58,095 nucleotides of DNA from Pseudomonadota bacterium. GTDB taxonomy: Bacteria; Desulfobacterota; Desulfobulbia; Desulfobulbales; SURF-16. Under the pieces are notes generated by a model, which was given only the letters and a program-made list of their open reading frames with translations, was not told where the DNA came from and searched no databases. Made by a program: the position numbers and the translations under genes. Within the stretch, counting starts at the first letter, position 1, and every line of letters begins with the position of its first letter. Location: the NCBI GenBank assembly GCA_018816555.1, contig JAHIVT010000044.1, positions 1 through 58,095 on the forward strand. The letters run 5' to 3'. Below, piece by piece: positions 40,298-49,065 of this stretch.

Positions 40298-41236
40298 ATG
40301 AAATATCTGTTTGGACCCGTCAACTCCCGACGACTCGGCTTGTCACTTGGCATTGATCTTCTCCCTGCCAAAATCTGCAACTTCAACTGCATTTATTGCG
40401 AGGTGGGACCAACCACCATTTTGACCTGCGAGAGAAAGGAATACACCCCAACCAGAGAAATCATTGCCGAAGTAGACTCCTTTCTGGCAACATCCGGACA
40501 GGCGAAGCCTATCGACGTTTTTACCATCACGGCAAGCGGCGAGCCCACTCTGCACAGCGGACTCGGCGAGATCATCAACCACCTGAAAGCGAGAACCGCC
40601 CTGCCGGTAGCCGTGCTCACCAACGGGTCTCTTCTCTTTCGAGAAGATGTTCGGCAGGAACTTGAGCATGCCGACATAGTCATTCCATCTCTCGATTCTG
40701 CCGGAGAGGAAAGTTTTCGTAAAATAAACAGGCCGGCACAATGTGTAAAATTACAGGAGATCATTGATGGACTTTGTCTCTTTGCCCGAAATTTCAGAGG
40801 GGAGCTTTGGCTTGAAATCCTGCTGAGCAAAGGCATCAATGACTCTGCGGAAGATCTTGCCGCTTTAAGGCAGGCCCTTATTGATATTAAACCGGCAAAA
40901 ATTCAGCTGAACACGGTCGTTCGTCCTCCTCTTGAGGAGTTTGCCAATCCCTTGACGGAAACCGAACTGGAAGAAATCAGCCGACAGCTTCCCGGAACTG
41001 TTGAGATTATAGCAGATTTCCACAAAAGGAAGAGAGAGAATACCCGATCAGCCCACAAAACAGAATTACTAGAAATGCTGCGAAGACGCCCATGCACCGA
41101 GACAGATATCTGCGAGGCCTTGAATCTGGACGGCAACTCAACCGCCCGGCTCATAAAAGAGCTGACAGCAAGCGGTGAGATTGCTCATTCGGCGCATAGG
41201 GGGAAAATCTACTACCAGACATCGCCAACCGCCTGA
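40298..41236 (+). CDS. Radical SAM protein with C-terminal winged-helix-like segment
   Basis: The 312-residue protein has the cluster motif CNFNCIYCE (about residues 27-35), preceded by GPVNSRRLGLSLGIDLLP, and then ITASGEPTLHSGLGEI and VLTNGSLL. This is the COG0731-like Fe-S oxidoreductase group related to archaeal Tyw1-like enzymes, whose function in bacteria is not defined. Residues from about 245 on (LLEMLRRRPCTETDICEALN, then TARLIKELTASGEI) look like a winged helix. It is followed by rng after 68 bases. Confidence 0.85.
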   Translation: MKYLFGPVNSRRLGLSLGIDLLPAKICNFNCIYCEVGPTTILTCERKEYTPTREIIAEVDSFLATSGQAKPIDVFTITASGEPTLHSGLGEIINHLKARTALPVAVLTNGSLLFREDVRQELEHADIVIPSLDSAGEESFRKINRPAQCVKLQEIIDGLCLFARNFRGELWLEILLSKGINDSAEDLAALRQALIDIKPAKIQLNTVVRPPLEEFANPLTETELEEISRQLPGTVEIIADFHKRKRENTRSAHKTELLEMLRRRPCTETDICEALNLDGNSTARLIKELTASGEIAHSAHRGKIYYQTSPTA

Positions 41237-41304
41237 ACAGCACGTATCATCAGGCCCTCGCACAGACAGGGCTGTTCAGGCAGGTTGACACCTGAAGGAA
41301 AAAC

Positions 41305-42981
41305 ATGAACGACGAAAAAACACCCGAGACCACTAAAGAAGAAAAGGCCGAAACCCCGGTACCTGCCAAAAAACCCAGACCCCGGTCAAGAAAATCACCG
41401 GCAAAAAAAGCAACCCCGGCAAAAAATAAACCGACACCACCGAATAAACAAACACCACCGGAGGATGAGGAAGAAAAATCCAGCGGCGGCGCCCTGAAGC
41501 TTCTCATCAACTCGGAGGAACCGGAAGAAGCCCGCATCGCCCTGCTTGAAAACGGCAAACTGAGTTCATTTCATGTGGAAACCGTTTCCAGCGCCCAGAC
41601 CAAGGGCAACATATACAAGGGCATTATTACCGCAATCGAGCCCAATCTGCAGGCGGTTTTTGTCGATATGGGCATTGAACGCAACGGCTTTCTGCCCTTT
41701 GGCGACATCCATCCGGAATATTACTGCAAGGATGTGTCGCCCTCAACCCACTGGAAGGACCTGAAGATTCAGGAGGTGATCAGAAAGGGGCAGGAGGTGC
41801 TGGTTGAGGTGGTCAAGGAGGCCACGGGCAATAAGGGAGCAAGCATCACCACCTACCTTTCCATGCCCGGCAGGTATGTGGTTCTTATGCCGGGCAGCGA
41901 CAGCCATGGCATTTCGCGCAAGATTGAAGACGAGAGCCTGCGCAGCAAACTCCGGGAAATCGTCAACTCGGCCAATCTGCCCGAAGAGATCGGCTTCATT
42001 GTGCGCACCGCCAGCAAGGATGTCACCAAAACCGCGCTATTCCAGGACATCCGCTATCAGCTCAACCTGTGGAAAGAGATCAAAAGCCGCGGCCAGAGTA
42101 TGTCCGCCCCGGCACTGGTCTATAAAGAGCAGGATGTTACCGCCCGATTCCTGCGTGATCATTTTATCCATGAAATCCAGGAAATACTGGTGGACAATCA
42201 GATCACCTATGAACAGGTGGTTAACTTTCTCAAGCTGCTGCCGGCCCGACAGCGGGTGACAAAGGTCAAACTGCACAAAGGCGCCCGGCCCATCTTTAAC
42301 CTCTATCAGATTGAAGAGCAGATTGAGCAGATTTACCAGCCTTCCGTCACCCTTCCCTCCGGCGGCTCCATTGTCATTAATCCCACGGAGGCCCTGGTGG
42401 CGATTGATGTCAATTCCGGTCGCACCTCAAAAGATAAAAATTTTGAGGAGACCATTTTTCTGGCCAACATGGAAGCAGCCGAGGAAATGGCCCGGCAACT
42501 CCGGCTCAGGGACCTGGGCGGTCTGATCGTGGTCGACTTCATCGATATGCGTGACAAGAAACACATACGGGAGGTTGAAAAGCAGGTCAAGGCCTGCATG
42601 AAACATGATAAGGCCAAGGTGGATATCAGCCGCATCTCAAAATTCGGCCTGATACAGATTTCCCGGCAGAGACTTGGGCCGCCGGTACAGAAAGGAAGCT
42701 ACACCCTCTGCGAACACTGCCAGGGTCTCGGCATGGTCCGTTCGGTGGAAACCATGGCGCTGGCCCAGCTGCGCCGCATCCATACCGGCGCCATTAAAAA
42801 GACGACCGACAAGATCACCTGCCGTTTTCCTCTGGCCATCGCCCAATATATGCTGAATCAGAAAAGGGCTGACCTTGTTGAACTTGAAGAAAAATACAAC
42901 GTTGTCATCAATATTATCGCTGACCCGGACATGAACCCCACTCAATCACAAATCGACTTCCACAAAGGAGCTGAAGAATAG
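41305..42981 (+). CDS. rng: Ribonuclease G/E family endoribonuclease
   Basis: The 558-residue protein has a lysine/proline-rich N-terminal extension (about 65 residues), followed by the RNase E/G core: S1 segment IYKGIITAIEPNLQAVFVDM, catalytic Asp motifs ALVAIDVNSGRTS and GGLIVVDFIDMRD, and the Zn-link CEHCQGLG. The core length suits RNase G; the C-terminal degradosome scaffold of RNase E is absent and the basic extension lies at the N-terminus instead. AAGGA precedes the ATG. The stop is TAG. Confidence 0.94.
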   Translation: MNDEKTPETTKEEKAETPVPAKKPRPRSRKSPAKKATPAKNKPTPPNKQTPPEDEEEKSSGGALKLLINSEEPEEARIALLENGKLSSFHVETVSSAQTKGNIYKGIITAIEPNLQAVFVDMGIERNGFLPFGDIHPEYYCKDVSPSTHWKDLKIQEVIRKGQEVLVEVVKEATGNKGASITTYLSMPGRYVVLMPGSDSHGISRKIEDESLRSKLREIVNSANLPEEIGFIVRTASKDVTKTALFQDIRYQLNLWKEIKSRGQSMSAPALVYKEQDVTARFLRDHFIHEIQEILVDNQITYEQVVNFLKLLPARQRVTKVKLHKGARPIFNLYQIEEQIEQIYQPSVTLPSGGSIVINPTEALVAIDVNSGRTSKDKNFEETIFLANMEAAEEMARQLRLRDLGGLIVVDFIDMRDKKHIREVEKQVKACMKHDKAKVDISRISKFGLIQISRQRLGPPVQKGSYTLCEHCQGLGMVRSVETMALAQLRRIHTGAIKKTTDKITCRFPLAIAQYMLNQKRADLVELEEKYNVVINIIADPDMNPTQSQIDFHKGAEE

Positions 42982-43020
42982 AAGCACCCTGCGCACTGCA
43001 CGGTGCGACAATTTGCCCAA

Positions 43021-43056
43021 TTGAATATCCGTTGTTTTCCGTTTACATATGTAAAC
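43021..43056 (+). promoter_or_regulatory. Promoter candidate with a 16-bp palindrome, upstream of the riboswitch
   Basis: TTGAAT (43021-43026), a 17-base spacer and TACATA (43044-43049) form a sigma-70-like promoter. The -10 box lies inside the perfect palindrome GTTTACATATGTAAAC (43041-43056), a possible operator. The same palindrome followed by AGTTTTTT could alternatively be a terminator hairpin for rng. Confidence 0.45.
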
Positions 43057-43083
43057 AGTTTTTTGCTTTAAAACTTGGAACAC

Positions 43084-43168
43084 ATAACAAGATAAAGCCA
43101 AACCCCGCGTAAGTTGGGGACGGAAAACCGCGGATCTTCCAGTCAAGATTGCCGGGTTGCCTTGTTAT
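43084..43168 (+). promoter_or_regulatory. GEMM-I type (c-di-GMP/cGAMP family) riboswitch aptamer
   Basis: P1 is ATAACAAG (43084-43091) with CTTGTTAT (43161-43168), 8 perfect pairs. P2 (43103-43118) has exactly the length of the Vibrio Vc2 aptamer, is capped by a GTAA tetraloop and is flanked by CAAACC and GGGACG. P3 joins ACCGCGG-ATCTT to AAGAT-TG-CCGGGT. The core A corresponding to A47 and the C corresponding to C92 are kept. By hand alignment, the position of G20 reads C (43098), C45 reads G (43123) and G49 reads A. It precedes a multiheme cytochrome gene, as in Geobacter. Confidence 0.8.
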
Positions 43169-43190
43169 CGCGAGTGACCCGGCTTTTTTT
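43151..43190 (+). terminator. Riboswitch-controlled intrinsic terminator
   Basis: GCCGGGT (43151-43157) pairs with ACCCGGC (43177-43183), followed by seven T. The left arm is also the 3' side of aptamer P3, and the loop contains the 3' strand of P1, so aptamer folding and termination exclude each other. This predicts that ligand turns expression on. Confidence 0.85.
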
Positions 43191-43223
43191 ATGGCCAGCT
43201 CCTGACAAAAAAGAGGATCATAG

Positions 43224-43538
43224 ATGATGACGCGATTGGGGCTCACGGAAAGCGGCGCCGTTATGAAAAAAGCGTTGCAGAAAATTCCCTTGGTCGAGGA
43301 GTGGACCCCGAATATCTCTCCCTTTGCCCTTCCTCTCACCCTATTTTCCGCCCGCTGCATGGACCAACGACTCCCCTTCCAAGGAAAAAACCGAAATTTT
43401 GCCGCCGCAGTAAAAACCGATGAGGCAGATTCACCCATGCAGCCAAATGAAACGATCAATTTGACAAAAAAAGCAACAAGTACTGAGAAAAATGAAGATT
43501 ACACCGGAGGCGCATATGATAAACATTTCCCATACTAA
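43224..43538 (+). CDS. Possible 104-aa ORF between riboswitch and cytochrome
   Basis: The ATG at 43224 has GAGGATC at good spacing. The product (MMTRLGLTESGAVMKKALQK and on) has no membrane segment and a low-complexity polar second half. It overlaps the first 23 bases of the cytochrome gene in another frame, so it might couple translation. The composition is not strongly protein-like, and I recognise no family. Confidence 0.3.
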   Translation: MMTRLGLTESGAVMKKALQKIPLVEEWTPNISPFALPLTLFSARCMDQRLPFQGKNRNFAAAVKTDEADSPMQPNETINLTKKATSTEKNEDYTGGAYDKHFPY

Positions 43539-44625
43539 GAGGAGGATTCTCCTCTATTCGATTCTCACCCTTTCCTTGAGCCTATCCGCCGGCAATGCTG
43601 CAGCAAAAGTGAGCGGTGTCTGCGGTAACTGCCACACCATGCATAACTCCCAGGACGGCGTACCTGCCCTGCATAGCGGAGATGGCGCAGGCTGGGCGGA
43701 CGACGGTACTTTCAACCAAGGGGAGGCCTCGGAGACGCCTGCTAGCTATCTGCTCATCTCCGATTGTGTCGGCTGCCACTCTTCCACGTCCGCAGACAAA
43801 ACGATTATACAGTTAGGAGAGAATCGGATTCCCATTGTCTTTAATACAGTGCAATACCCGAGCAAGGCCTTGGCCGGCGGTAATTTCTACAATGTTTCCC
43901 GAGGTGTTGACTATGATGGTTACGGCCACAATGTCTACGGCATCTCGGAACACGACAGCAAACTGACAACCGCGCCCGGCAATAACAGGTGCGGCAATGC
44001 CAACTCCTGCCACAATACCCTTGCCGTGGCGCCCTCTGCCCAAAACGATTACCGGGGCAGCTGCCAGGGTTGCCATTACAATGTCTATCACCACAAGGAC
44101 AGTAACGCGTACCGTTTCCTCAATTCCCATGATGAACAGTTTGGCGCTTACGTAGAAGGCGTTGAGCATGCCTCCTGGGAATACCCCGACGACACCACAT
44201 CAACTGAACATAATTTCTACAAGGGGGTCGACAGGAATGATATCGGACAAGGCGGCACCCTCGAATTGAAGCAGACACAGAGCATTTCCAGCTACTGCGC
44301 AGGCTGTCACAATACATTTCACAGTATTAACGGCGTAGGCATTGACACATGGCTGCGCCATCCGACAGAAATCGTTCTGCCCGAGACAGGGGAATACGTC
44401 CAGTACAATCCGGTGACCAACTATGAGCTTCAGTCGCCGGTGGCCTGGATTGATCCGGCCACTCCCCAGAGGGACGAGGCCATTGTCATGTGCCTTTCCT
44501 GCCACCGGGTGCATGGTTCAGAGTACCCAGACATCCTGCGCTGGGATTACAGCAAAATGATCGCCAACGACGCAGGCGATGAAGCAGGAAACGGCTGCTT
44601 CGTCTGCCACGCAACAAAAGATTGA
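43516..44625 (+). CDS. Periplasmic or secreted multiheme c-type cytochrome under riboswitch control
   Basis: The 369-residue protein begins at the ATG at 43516, which has GGAGG 6 bases upstream; an ATG at 43492 is in frame but lacks a site. A signal peptide (ILLYSILTLSLSLSAGNAAA) is followed by six CXXCH heme sites (CGNCH, CVGCH, CQGCH, CAGCH, CLSCH, CFVCH) and one odd CGNANSCH. The closing CLSCHRVHGSEY is typical of electron-transfer cytochromes. The riboswitch upstream ties its expression to a cyclic dinucleotide. No OmcS/OmcZ identity can be claimed. A stem-loop follows the stop. Confidence 0.9.
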   Translation: MINISHTKRRILLYSILTLSLSLSAGNAAAKVSGVCGNCHTMHNSQDGVPALHSGDGAGWADDGTFNQGEASETPASYLLISDCVGCHSSTSADKTIIQLGENRIPIVFNTVQYPSKALAGGNFYNVSRGVDYDGYGHNVYGISEHDSKLTTAPGNNRCGNANSCHNTLAVAPSAQNDYRGSCQGCHYNVYHHKDSNAYRFLNSHDEQFGAYVEGVEHASWEYPDDTTSTEHNFYKGVDRNDIGQGGTLELKQTQSISSYCAGCHNTFHSINGVGIDTWLRHPTEIVLPETGEYVQYNPVTNYELQSPVAWIDPATPQRDEAIVMCLSCHRVHGSEYPDILRWDYSKMIANDAGDEAGNGCFVCHATKD

Positions 44626-44632
44626 AAGAACC

Positions 44633-44662
44633 CTGGGAATAGCGCCTTGGCGCTATTCCCAG
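44633..44662. terminator. Perfect 14-bp inverted repeat between convergent cytochrome and gspG
   Basis: CTGGGAATAGCGCC (44633-44646) and GGCGCTATTCCCAG (44649-44662) are exact complements. The right arm contains the last codons and the TAG stop of gspG. Long T-runs are missing right after the stem on both strands, so it may stop transcription weakly or protect mRNA 3' ends. Confidence 0.6.
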
Positions 44663-45111
44663 CTTCCCACATCCGCATTTTCTTTTTCCCCACCCTCTCT
44701 GTTGTCAGCCCCAAGAGAATAGATATCCACTTCACCATGCTCACCCGGATACTGGTAATGGTATTCGTTGTCCCATGGATCCAAGGGCACCCCTTTCTTT
44801 AAATAGGGGCCATCCCATTTATCTTCACCGGGGTTGACCACCAGGGCATCGAGGCCTTCCTGCTGGGAAGGATAATGGCCGATATCGAGTCGATAGGCAT
44901 CCAGTGACGTCATCAGCATGCCGATCTGGGTTTTGGCTGTTTTCTGCTTTGCCGTGCCCAGCTTTTTAAACATTGCCGGGCCGACTAGAGATGCCAGAAG
45001 GCCAAGTATGACCATGACAATCATAAGCTCCATAAGGGAAAAACCGCGCTTATTGCGCAGCCTTTTCCCAGGTTCCCTTTCCTCTCTGTTCGTCAATTCC
45101 GCTTTTGTCAT
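44653..45111 (-). CDS. gspG: Type II secretion major pseudopilin GspG
   Basis: The 152-residue pseudopilin starts at the ATG at 45111, with CGGAGG 6 bases upstream. After an unusually long basic leader (about 25 residues) comes the prepilin peptidase site RG/FSLMELMIVMVILGLLASL. The C-terminal part has DIGHYPSQQEGLDALV, DPWDNEYHYQYPGEHGEVDI and SLGADNREGGE, which are GspG-specific calcium-loop features, ending in GSWE. No other gsp gene is nearby, so it is an orphan copy or part of a dispersed system. Confidence 0.93.
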   Translation of the reverse strand: MTKAELTNREEREPGKRLRNKRGFSLMELMIVMVILGLLASLVGPAMFKKLGTAKQKTAKTQIGMLMTSLDAYRLDIGHYPSQQEGLDALVVNPGEDKWDGPYLKKGVPLDPWDNEYHYQYPGEHGEVDIYSLGADNREGGEKENADVGSWE

Positions 45112-45170
45112 CACAAGCCTCCGCCTGAAACATTTTTTACACATAATGAATTTTATCTTTCATAACTGAT

Positions 45171-46298
45171 TCACTGTTTTTTTTCCAGCGCTGATTCTTT
45201 TGCCGGGAATCTTCTTAGCTTCTGAAAACGGATCACCGCCTTGTTATGGTCCCGCAAATTGGTGGAAAAATAGTGGCTGCCATCGTTTTTTGCGACAAAA
45301 TAGAGATAATCAACATCTGCCGGATGAAGGACGGCAACCAGTGACTCCTTGCCGGGATTAGCGATAGGGCCGGCCGGCAAACCTGTTTTGGCATAGGTAT
45401 TGTAGGGAGAAGGTGCGATCAGATCTTTGCGGGTGATGTTGCCATTGAAATCATCAATCCCGTAGATGACAGTGGGATCAGCCTGTAATTTCATCTTGCA
45501 CTTGAGCCGGCTGAGAAAAACAGCGGCAATTAATGGCCGTTCTTCCGGCAGGGCGGTTTCTTTTTCAACAATAGAAGCCAGAATGACGACTTCATGGGGA
45601 GAATGGATTGGCAGGGCTGAGAGGCTGGAAAGATTAGCCTGGTTGGAAATTTCGGCGTAAACATCGTTAAACCGATGCACCATCATTGAAATAATCTCAT
45701 TAAGCATCTGGCCCCTGGTAACAAAGTAGGTATCAGGAAACAGATATCCTTCCAGGGATGGTACGTCGAGCCCCAACGATTTGATAAACTTCTCATCCCG
45801 CACCTGCCGAAGAAAGTCGCTGCGATCATAACCGAAACCAGCGGCCAACAGATCCCCGATCTGAAAGATATTGAACCCTTCCGGGATGGTCAGCGGACGA
45901 TAATAAACCTCTCCCTTGGCCAGTTTTTCAATAATTGCCTGGTTGGAGAGGTCGGGCGCAAAGCAATATTCGCCGGCCTGCAGTTTACCAATAACTCCCA
46001 TCCTGCGCGCCAGCAGGCCAAAACGGATATCATCATCAATAACATGGTTATCAATCAGTGTTTTTTTTATCGAGGCAAAACCGAAATCAGGGGGAATATA
46101 GACAACGATGGACTCATGATCGCTACCGGATCGCGGCACAGAAGACGCGTAGGATGACACCCACAGACGAAAGCCCAAAGTGATGGCAAGCAAAACAAAC
46201 AAGGCAAGGACAAGCCATTTCTGCCAACGGCGTCCTTGCCTTATCAACGTTGCTAATCCATCGCTAAGCAGCTCCTTGACCTTGTCTCCTTCTTTCAC
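45171..46298 (-). CDS. mltG: Endolytic murein transglycosylase MltG
   Basis: The 375-residue protein has one N-terminal membrane segment (WLVLALFVLLAITLGF), a LysM-like region and the YceG/MltG catalytic domain with the Glu in ILASIVEKETALPEERP, followed by LQADPTVIYGIDDF and the closing PLPAG-like GLPAGPIANPG. It cuts nascent glycan strands at the membrane. The start is GTG at 46298 with AGGA upstream. It lies 59 bases before gspG on the same strand. Confidence 0.95.
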   Translation of the reverse strand: MKEGDKVKELLSDGLATLIRQGRRWQKWLVLALFVLLAITLGFRLWVSSYASSVPRSGSDHESIVVYIPPDFGFASIKKTLIDNHVIDDDIRFGLLARRMGVIGKLQAGEYCFAPDLSNQAIIEKLAKGEVYYRPLTIPEGFNIFQIGDLLAAGFGYDRSDFLRQVRDEKFIKSLGLDVPSLEGYLFPDTYFVTRGQMLNEIISMMVHRFNDVYAEISNQANLSSLSALPIHSPHEVVILASIVEKETALPEERPLIAAVFLSRLKCKMKLQADPTVIYGIDDFNGNITRKDLIAPSPYNTYAKTGLPAGPIANPGKESLVAVLHPADVDYLYFVAKNDGSHYFSTNLRDHNKAVIRFQKLRRFPAKESALEKKQ

Positions 46299-46315
46299 CT
46301 AAATCCTGCATCATG

Positions 46316-46440
46316 ATTCCAAGTCGCCTTCAAACCAATACCTTTGTCGGCTGCGCTGTGCGGCTCCTCGCCGTACTCCATGTACTGTCTCGTCGCTGCT
46401 CGCTTGCCTTCGCGGTCTTGGTCTGAATACAACTTGGAAT
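46316..46440. repeat. MITE-like 125-bp element with 27-bp terminal inverted repeats
   Basis: The left end (ATTCCAAGTCGCCTTCAAAC and on, 46316-46342) and the reverse complement of the right end (ATTCCAAGTTGTATTCAGAC and on, 46440-46414) match at 22 of 27 positions. The GC-rich centre is unrelated to the flanking genes and fills the gap between mltG and lon exactly. No clear target duplication is seen. A dispersed repeat is inferred because no second copy is in the window. Confidence 0.5.
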
Positions 46441-46456
46441 GAGAATGGAACATACT

Positions 46457-48826
46457 TTAAAAAATCTTAGCCAGGAGCTGGTCAACATTTTTTACGGTAA
46501 CAAAATTGATCTGATCCCGCAGAACCTTAGGAATTTCAACCAGATCCGTTTTGTTCTGATCGGGAATAATCACCGTGGTGATTTTGGCGCGCAGGGCAGC
46601 CAGGGCTTTTTCCTTTAATCCGCCGATGGGTAGAACCCGACCGCGCAAGGTTATCTCACCGGTCATGGCAACGTCCTGGCGCACCTTCTTGCCGACTAAA
46701 GCCGAATAGAGCGCAGCAACTATCGTCACCCCGGCAGACGGCCCATCTTTTGGAATGGCTCCGGCAGGCACATGAACATGAACATCGATCTCATCAAAAT
46801 AGTTCTCATCCTTGCCAAGCTTTTCCAAGCGGGAGCGGCAGACGGTCATCGCCGCCTGGGCCGACTCCTTCATCACATCGCCAAGCTGTCCGGTAAGAGT
46901 CAGACGGCCCTTGCCTTTGAGCAGAGAAACCTCAACATAAAGGATCTCACCGCCAACCTCGGTCCAGGCTAAACCGGTGGCCAGACCAGGCTGATCAATA
47001 ACATCAATTTCTGCTTCCGGCTGGTACTTGGGGGGGCCGAGATATTTGTTGAGTGTGCGCACGTTAACTGCGTATGGCCCCTTCCCGCCTTCCGCTATCC
47101 GGCGCGCAACCTTGCGGCAGACCTTGCCGATCTCACGTTCCAGGTTCCGCAGTCCTGCCTCCTTGCTATAGTTGGTGACCATAAGGCTCAAAGTTTCATC
47201 ATCTATGCTGAAGTGCTTCTCCTGAAGACCGTTCTGTTGCAGCTGGCGCGGCACAAGATAGCGTTGGGCTATAACCACTTTTTCCTCCAGGGTATAGCCT
47301 GAAAGACGAATCACCTCCATGCGGTCGAGCAACGGGCCGGGAATGGTGTCCGTCACATTGGCGGTGGTAATAAACATTACCTTGGACAAATCATAAGGCT
47401 GATTGAGATAATGATCGGTAAACTCAAAGTTCTGTTCCGGATCAAGCACCTCGAGCAGCGCAGAAGATGGATCCCCCCGATAATCCGATCCGACCTTATC
47501 GATCTCATCCATCATGAAAACCGGATTATTGGATGCGACAATCTTCAACCCCTGAATGATGCGGCCCGGCATGGCGCCGATATAGGTACGCCGATGGCCG
47601 CGGATCTCGGCCTCGTCCCGCATGCCGCCAAGGGAAAGGCGGTAAAATTTCCTGCCCATCGCCCGGGCAATTGACTTGCCCAGCGAGGTCTTGCCCACGC
47701 CAGGAGGGCCGACAAAGCAGAGAATAGGTCCCTTGGTGGAGCGATTGAGCTTGCGCACTGCCAGATATTCGAGAATACGCTCCTTAACCTTCTCCAGGCC
47801 GTGATGATCCTCATCAAGAACCTGACGGGCAAGCTTCAGATCAAGAAAATCCTTGGTGCTTTTGCGCCAGGGCACATCAAGCATCCAGTCAAGGTAAGTA
47901 CGGACGATGGTTGCCTCCGAGGCATCAGGGTGCATCATCTCCAGCCGCTTCAGCTGCTTCAGGCTTTCCTTCTTGACGTTGGAAGGCATTCTGGCCTTTT
48001 CGATCTTGACCCGCAGCTCTTCGATTTCTTCAGACTTGTCATCGATATCGCCGAGCTCCTTTTTCAGGGCCTGGAGTTGCTCCCGCAAAAAATACTCGCG
48101 CTGGGTCTTGCCCATTTCCTCCTTGGCCTCGGACTGGATCTTGGCCTGCATGGTGGAAACTTCCAGCTCCTTGTTGAGAAATTCAGCCACCTTTTTCAGG
48201 CGGTCGATGGGATCAATCGTTTCCAGAACCTGCTGGGATTCCGCCGTCTTCAAGCGCAGATTGGAGACCACCAGATCCGCCAGTCTCCCAGGTTCCTCGA
48301 TTTCGTTGAGGATGACCATCAACTCAGAGGAAACCACTCCCTTCAGCGACAGGATCTTTTCGGTCTGCTCCCGCACAGTGCGCATCAGCGCTTCGGTTTC
48401 AACGGACACATCCGTGGGTTTTTCTTCAGGGAAAAGCTCAACCTTGGCGGTAAAATGGGGCACTTCCTGCACGACCTTTTTCACCTGGGCCTTATGCAGG
48501 GCCTGCACCAGCACCTTCAGCCTGCCGTCAGGCAGCTTCAGGGTCCTCATGATCATGCAGACCATCCCCACCTTGTAAATATCATCCTGGCCCGGCTCAT
48601 CAATGGTCGAGTCCTTCTGGGTAACCAAGAGCAGCAGCTTATCACCGGCAAGGGCCTCCTGGATGGCATTGACGGATGCCGGTCTGCCGACAAAAAGCGG
48701 GATAATCATATAATTGAAGATGACCACATCCCTCACCGCCATCATCGGCAATATCTCCGGGATTTCCGGCTCTTCCATCTCTGTTATTTCATCCTTGTCG
48801 TGATAGATCGGATCATCATGTTGCAC
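46457..48826 (-). CDS. lon: ATP-dependent protease Lon
   Basis: The 789-residue protease has the N-terminal substrate-binding domain ([20 protein letters not shown]), a coiled-coil middle, the AAA module with Walker [20 protein letters not shown] and Walker [13 protein letters not shown], and the protease domain with the catalytic Ser in [15 protein letters not shown] and Lys in [13 protein letters not shown]. It degrades damaged and regulatory proteins in the cytoplasm. The start is a GTG at 48826 after a GGGG run. The MITE-like repeat lies directly downstream. Confidence 0.98.
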   Translation of the reverse strand: MQHDDPIYHDKDEITEMEEPEIPEILPMMAVRDVVIFNYMIIPLFVGRPASVNAIQEALAGDKLLLLVTQKDSTIDEPGQDDIYKVGMVCMIMRTLKLPDGRLKVLVQALHKAQVKKVVQEVPHFTAKVELFPEEKPTDVSVETEALMRTVREQTEKILSLKGVVSSELMVILNEIEEPGRLADLVVSNLRLKTAESQQVLETIDPIDRLKKVAEFLNKELEVSTMQAKIQSEAKEEMGKTQREYFLREQLQALKKELGDIDDKSEEIEELRVKIEKARMPSNVKKESLKQLKRLEMMHPDASEATIVRTYLDWMLDVPWRKSTKDFLDLKLARQVLDEDHHGLEKVKERILEYLAVRKLNRSTKGPILCFVGPPGVGKTSLGKSIARAMGRKFYRLSLGGMRDEAEIRGHRRTYIGAMPGRIIQGLKIVASNNPVFMMDEIDKVGSDYRGDPSSALLEVLDPEQNFEFTDHYLNQPYDLSKVMFITTANVTDTIPGPLLDRMEVIRLSGYTLEEKVVIAQRYLVPRQLQQNGLQEKHFSIDDETLSLMVTNYSKEAGLRNLEREIGKVCRKVARRIAEGGKGPYAVNVRTLNKYLGPPKYQPEAEIDVIDQPGLATGLAWTEVGGEILYVEVSLLKGKGRLTLTGQLGDVMKESAQAAMTVCRSRLEKLGKDENYFDEIDVHVHVPAGAIPKDGPSAGVTIVAALYSALVGKKVRQDVAMTGEITLRGRVLPIGGLKEKALAALRAKITTVIIPDQNKTDLVEIPKVLRDQINFVTVKNVDQLLAKIF

Positions 48827-48880
48827 AGCATACCCCCCTTCAGCCTATAAAGTATAGAAAGGCCAGTTAATCAAGCTGAC

Positions 48881-48910
48881 ATAACGTCATCACTGTACCA
48901 TTTTTGTCAA
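48881..48910 (-). promoter_or_regulatory. Promoter candidate for lon
   Basis: On the minus strand a perfect TTGACA (48910-48905) is followed after 18 bases by CGTTAT (48886-48881), a weak -10, leaving a leader of about 50 bases before the GTG. A clear heat-shock promoter is not visible. Confidence 0.35.
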
Positions 48911-48987
48911 GATTTTTACACTAAACATTGCACTCATTTAAGTCAAGTAAAGCCAATGAGTGCCGCCCCCTTTTTCCAGAAAATCTG

Positions 48988-49016
48988 TTGAACTTAATGA
49001 CAATTTGCTCCATTAT
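48988..49016 (+). promoter_or_regulatory. Promoter candidate for the beta-helix protein gene
   Basis: TTGAAC (48988-48993), a 17-base spacer and CATTAT (49011-49016) lie about 50 bases before the ATG at 49066. Confidence 0.4.
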
Positions 49017-49065
49017 ATGCCATGGTAAAAAAACCCTTAACTACCAATGGAGATGACATAATCAC

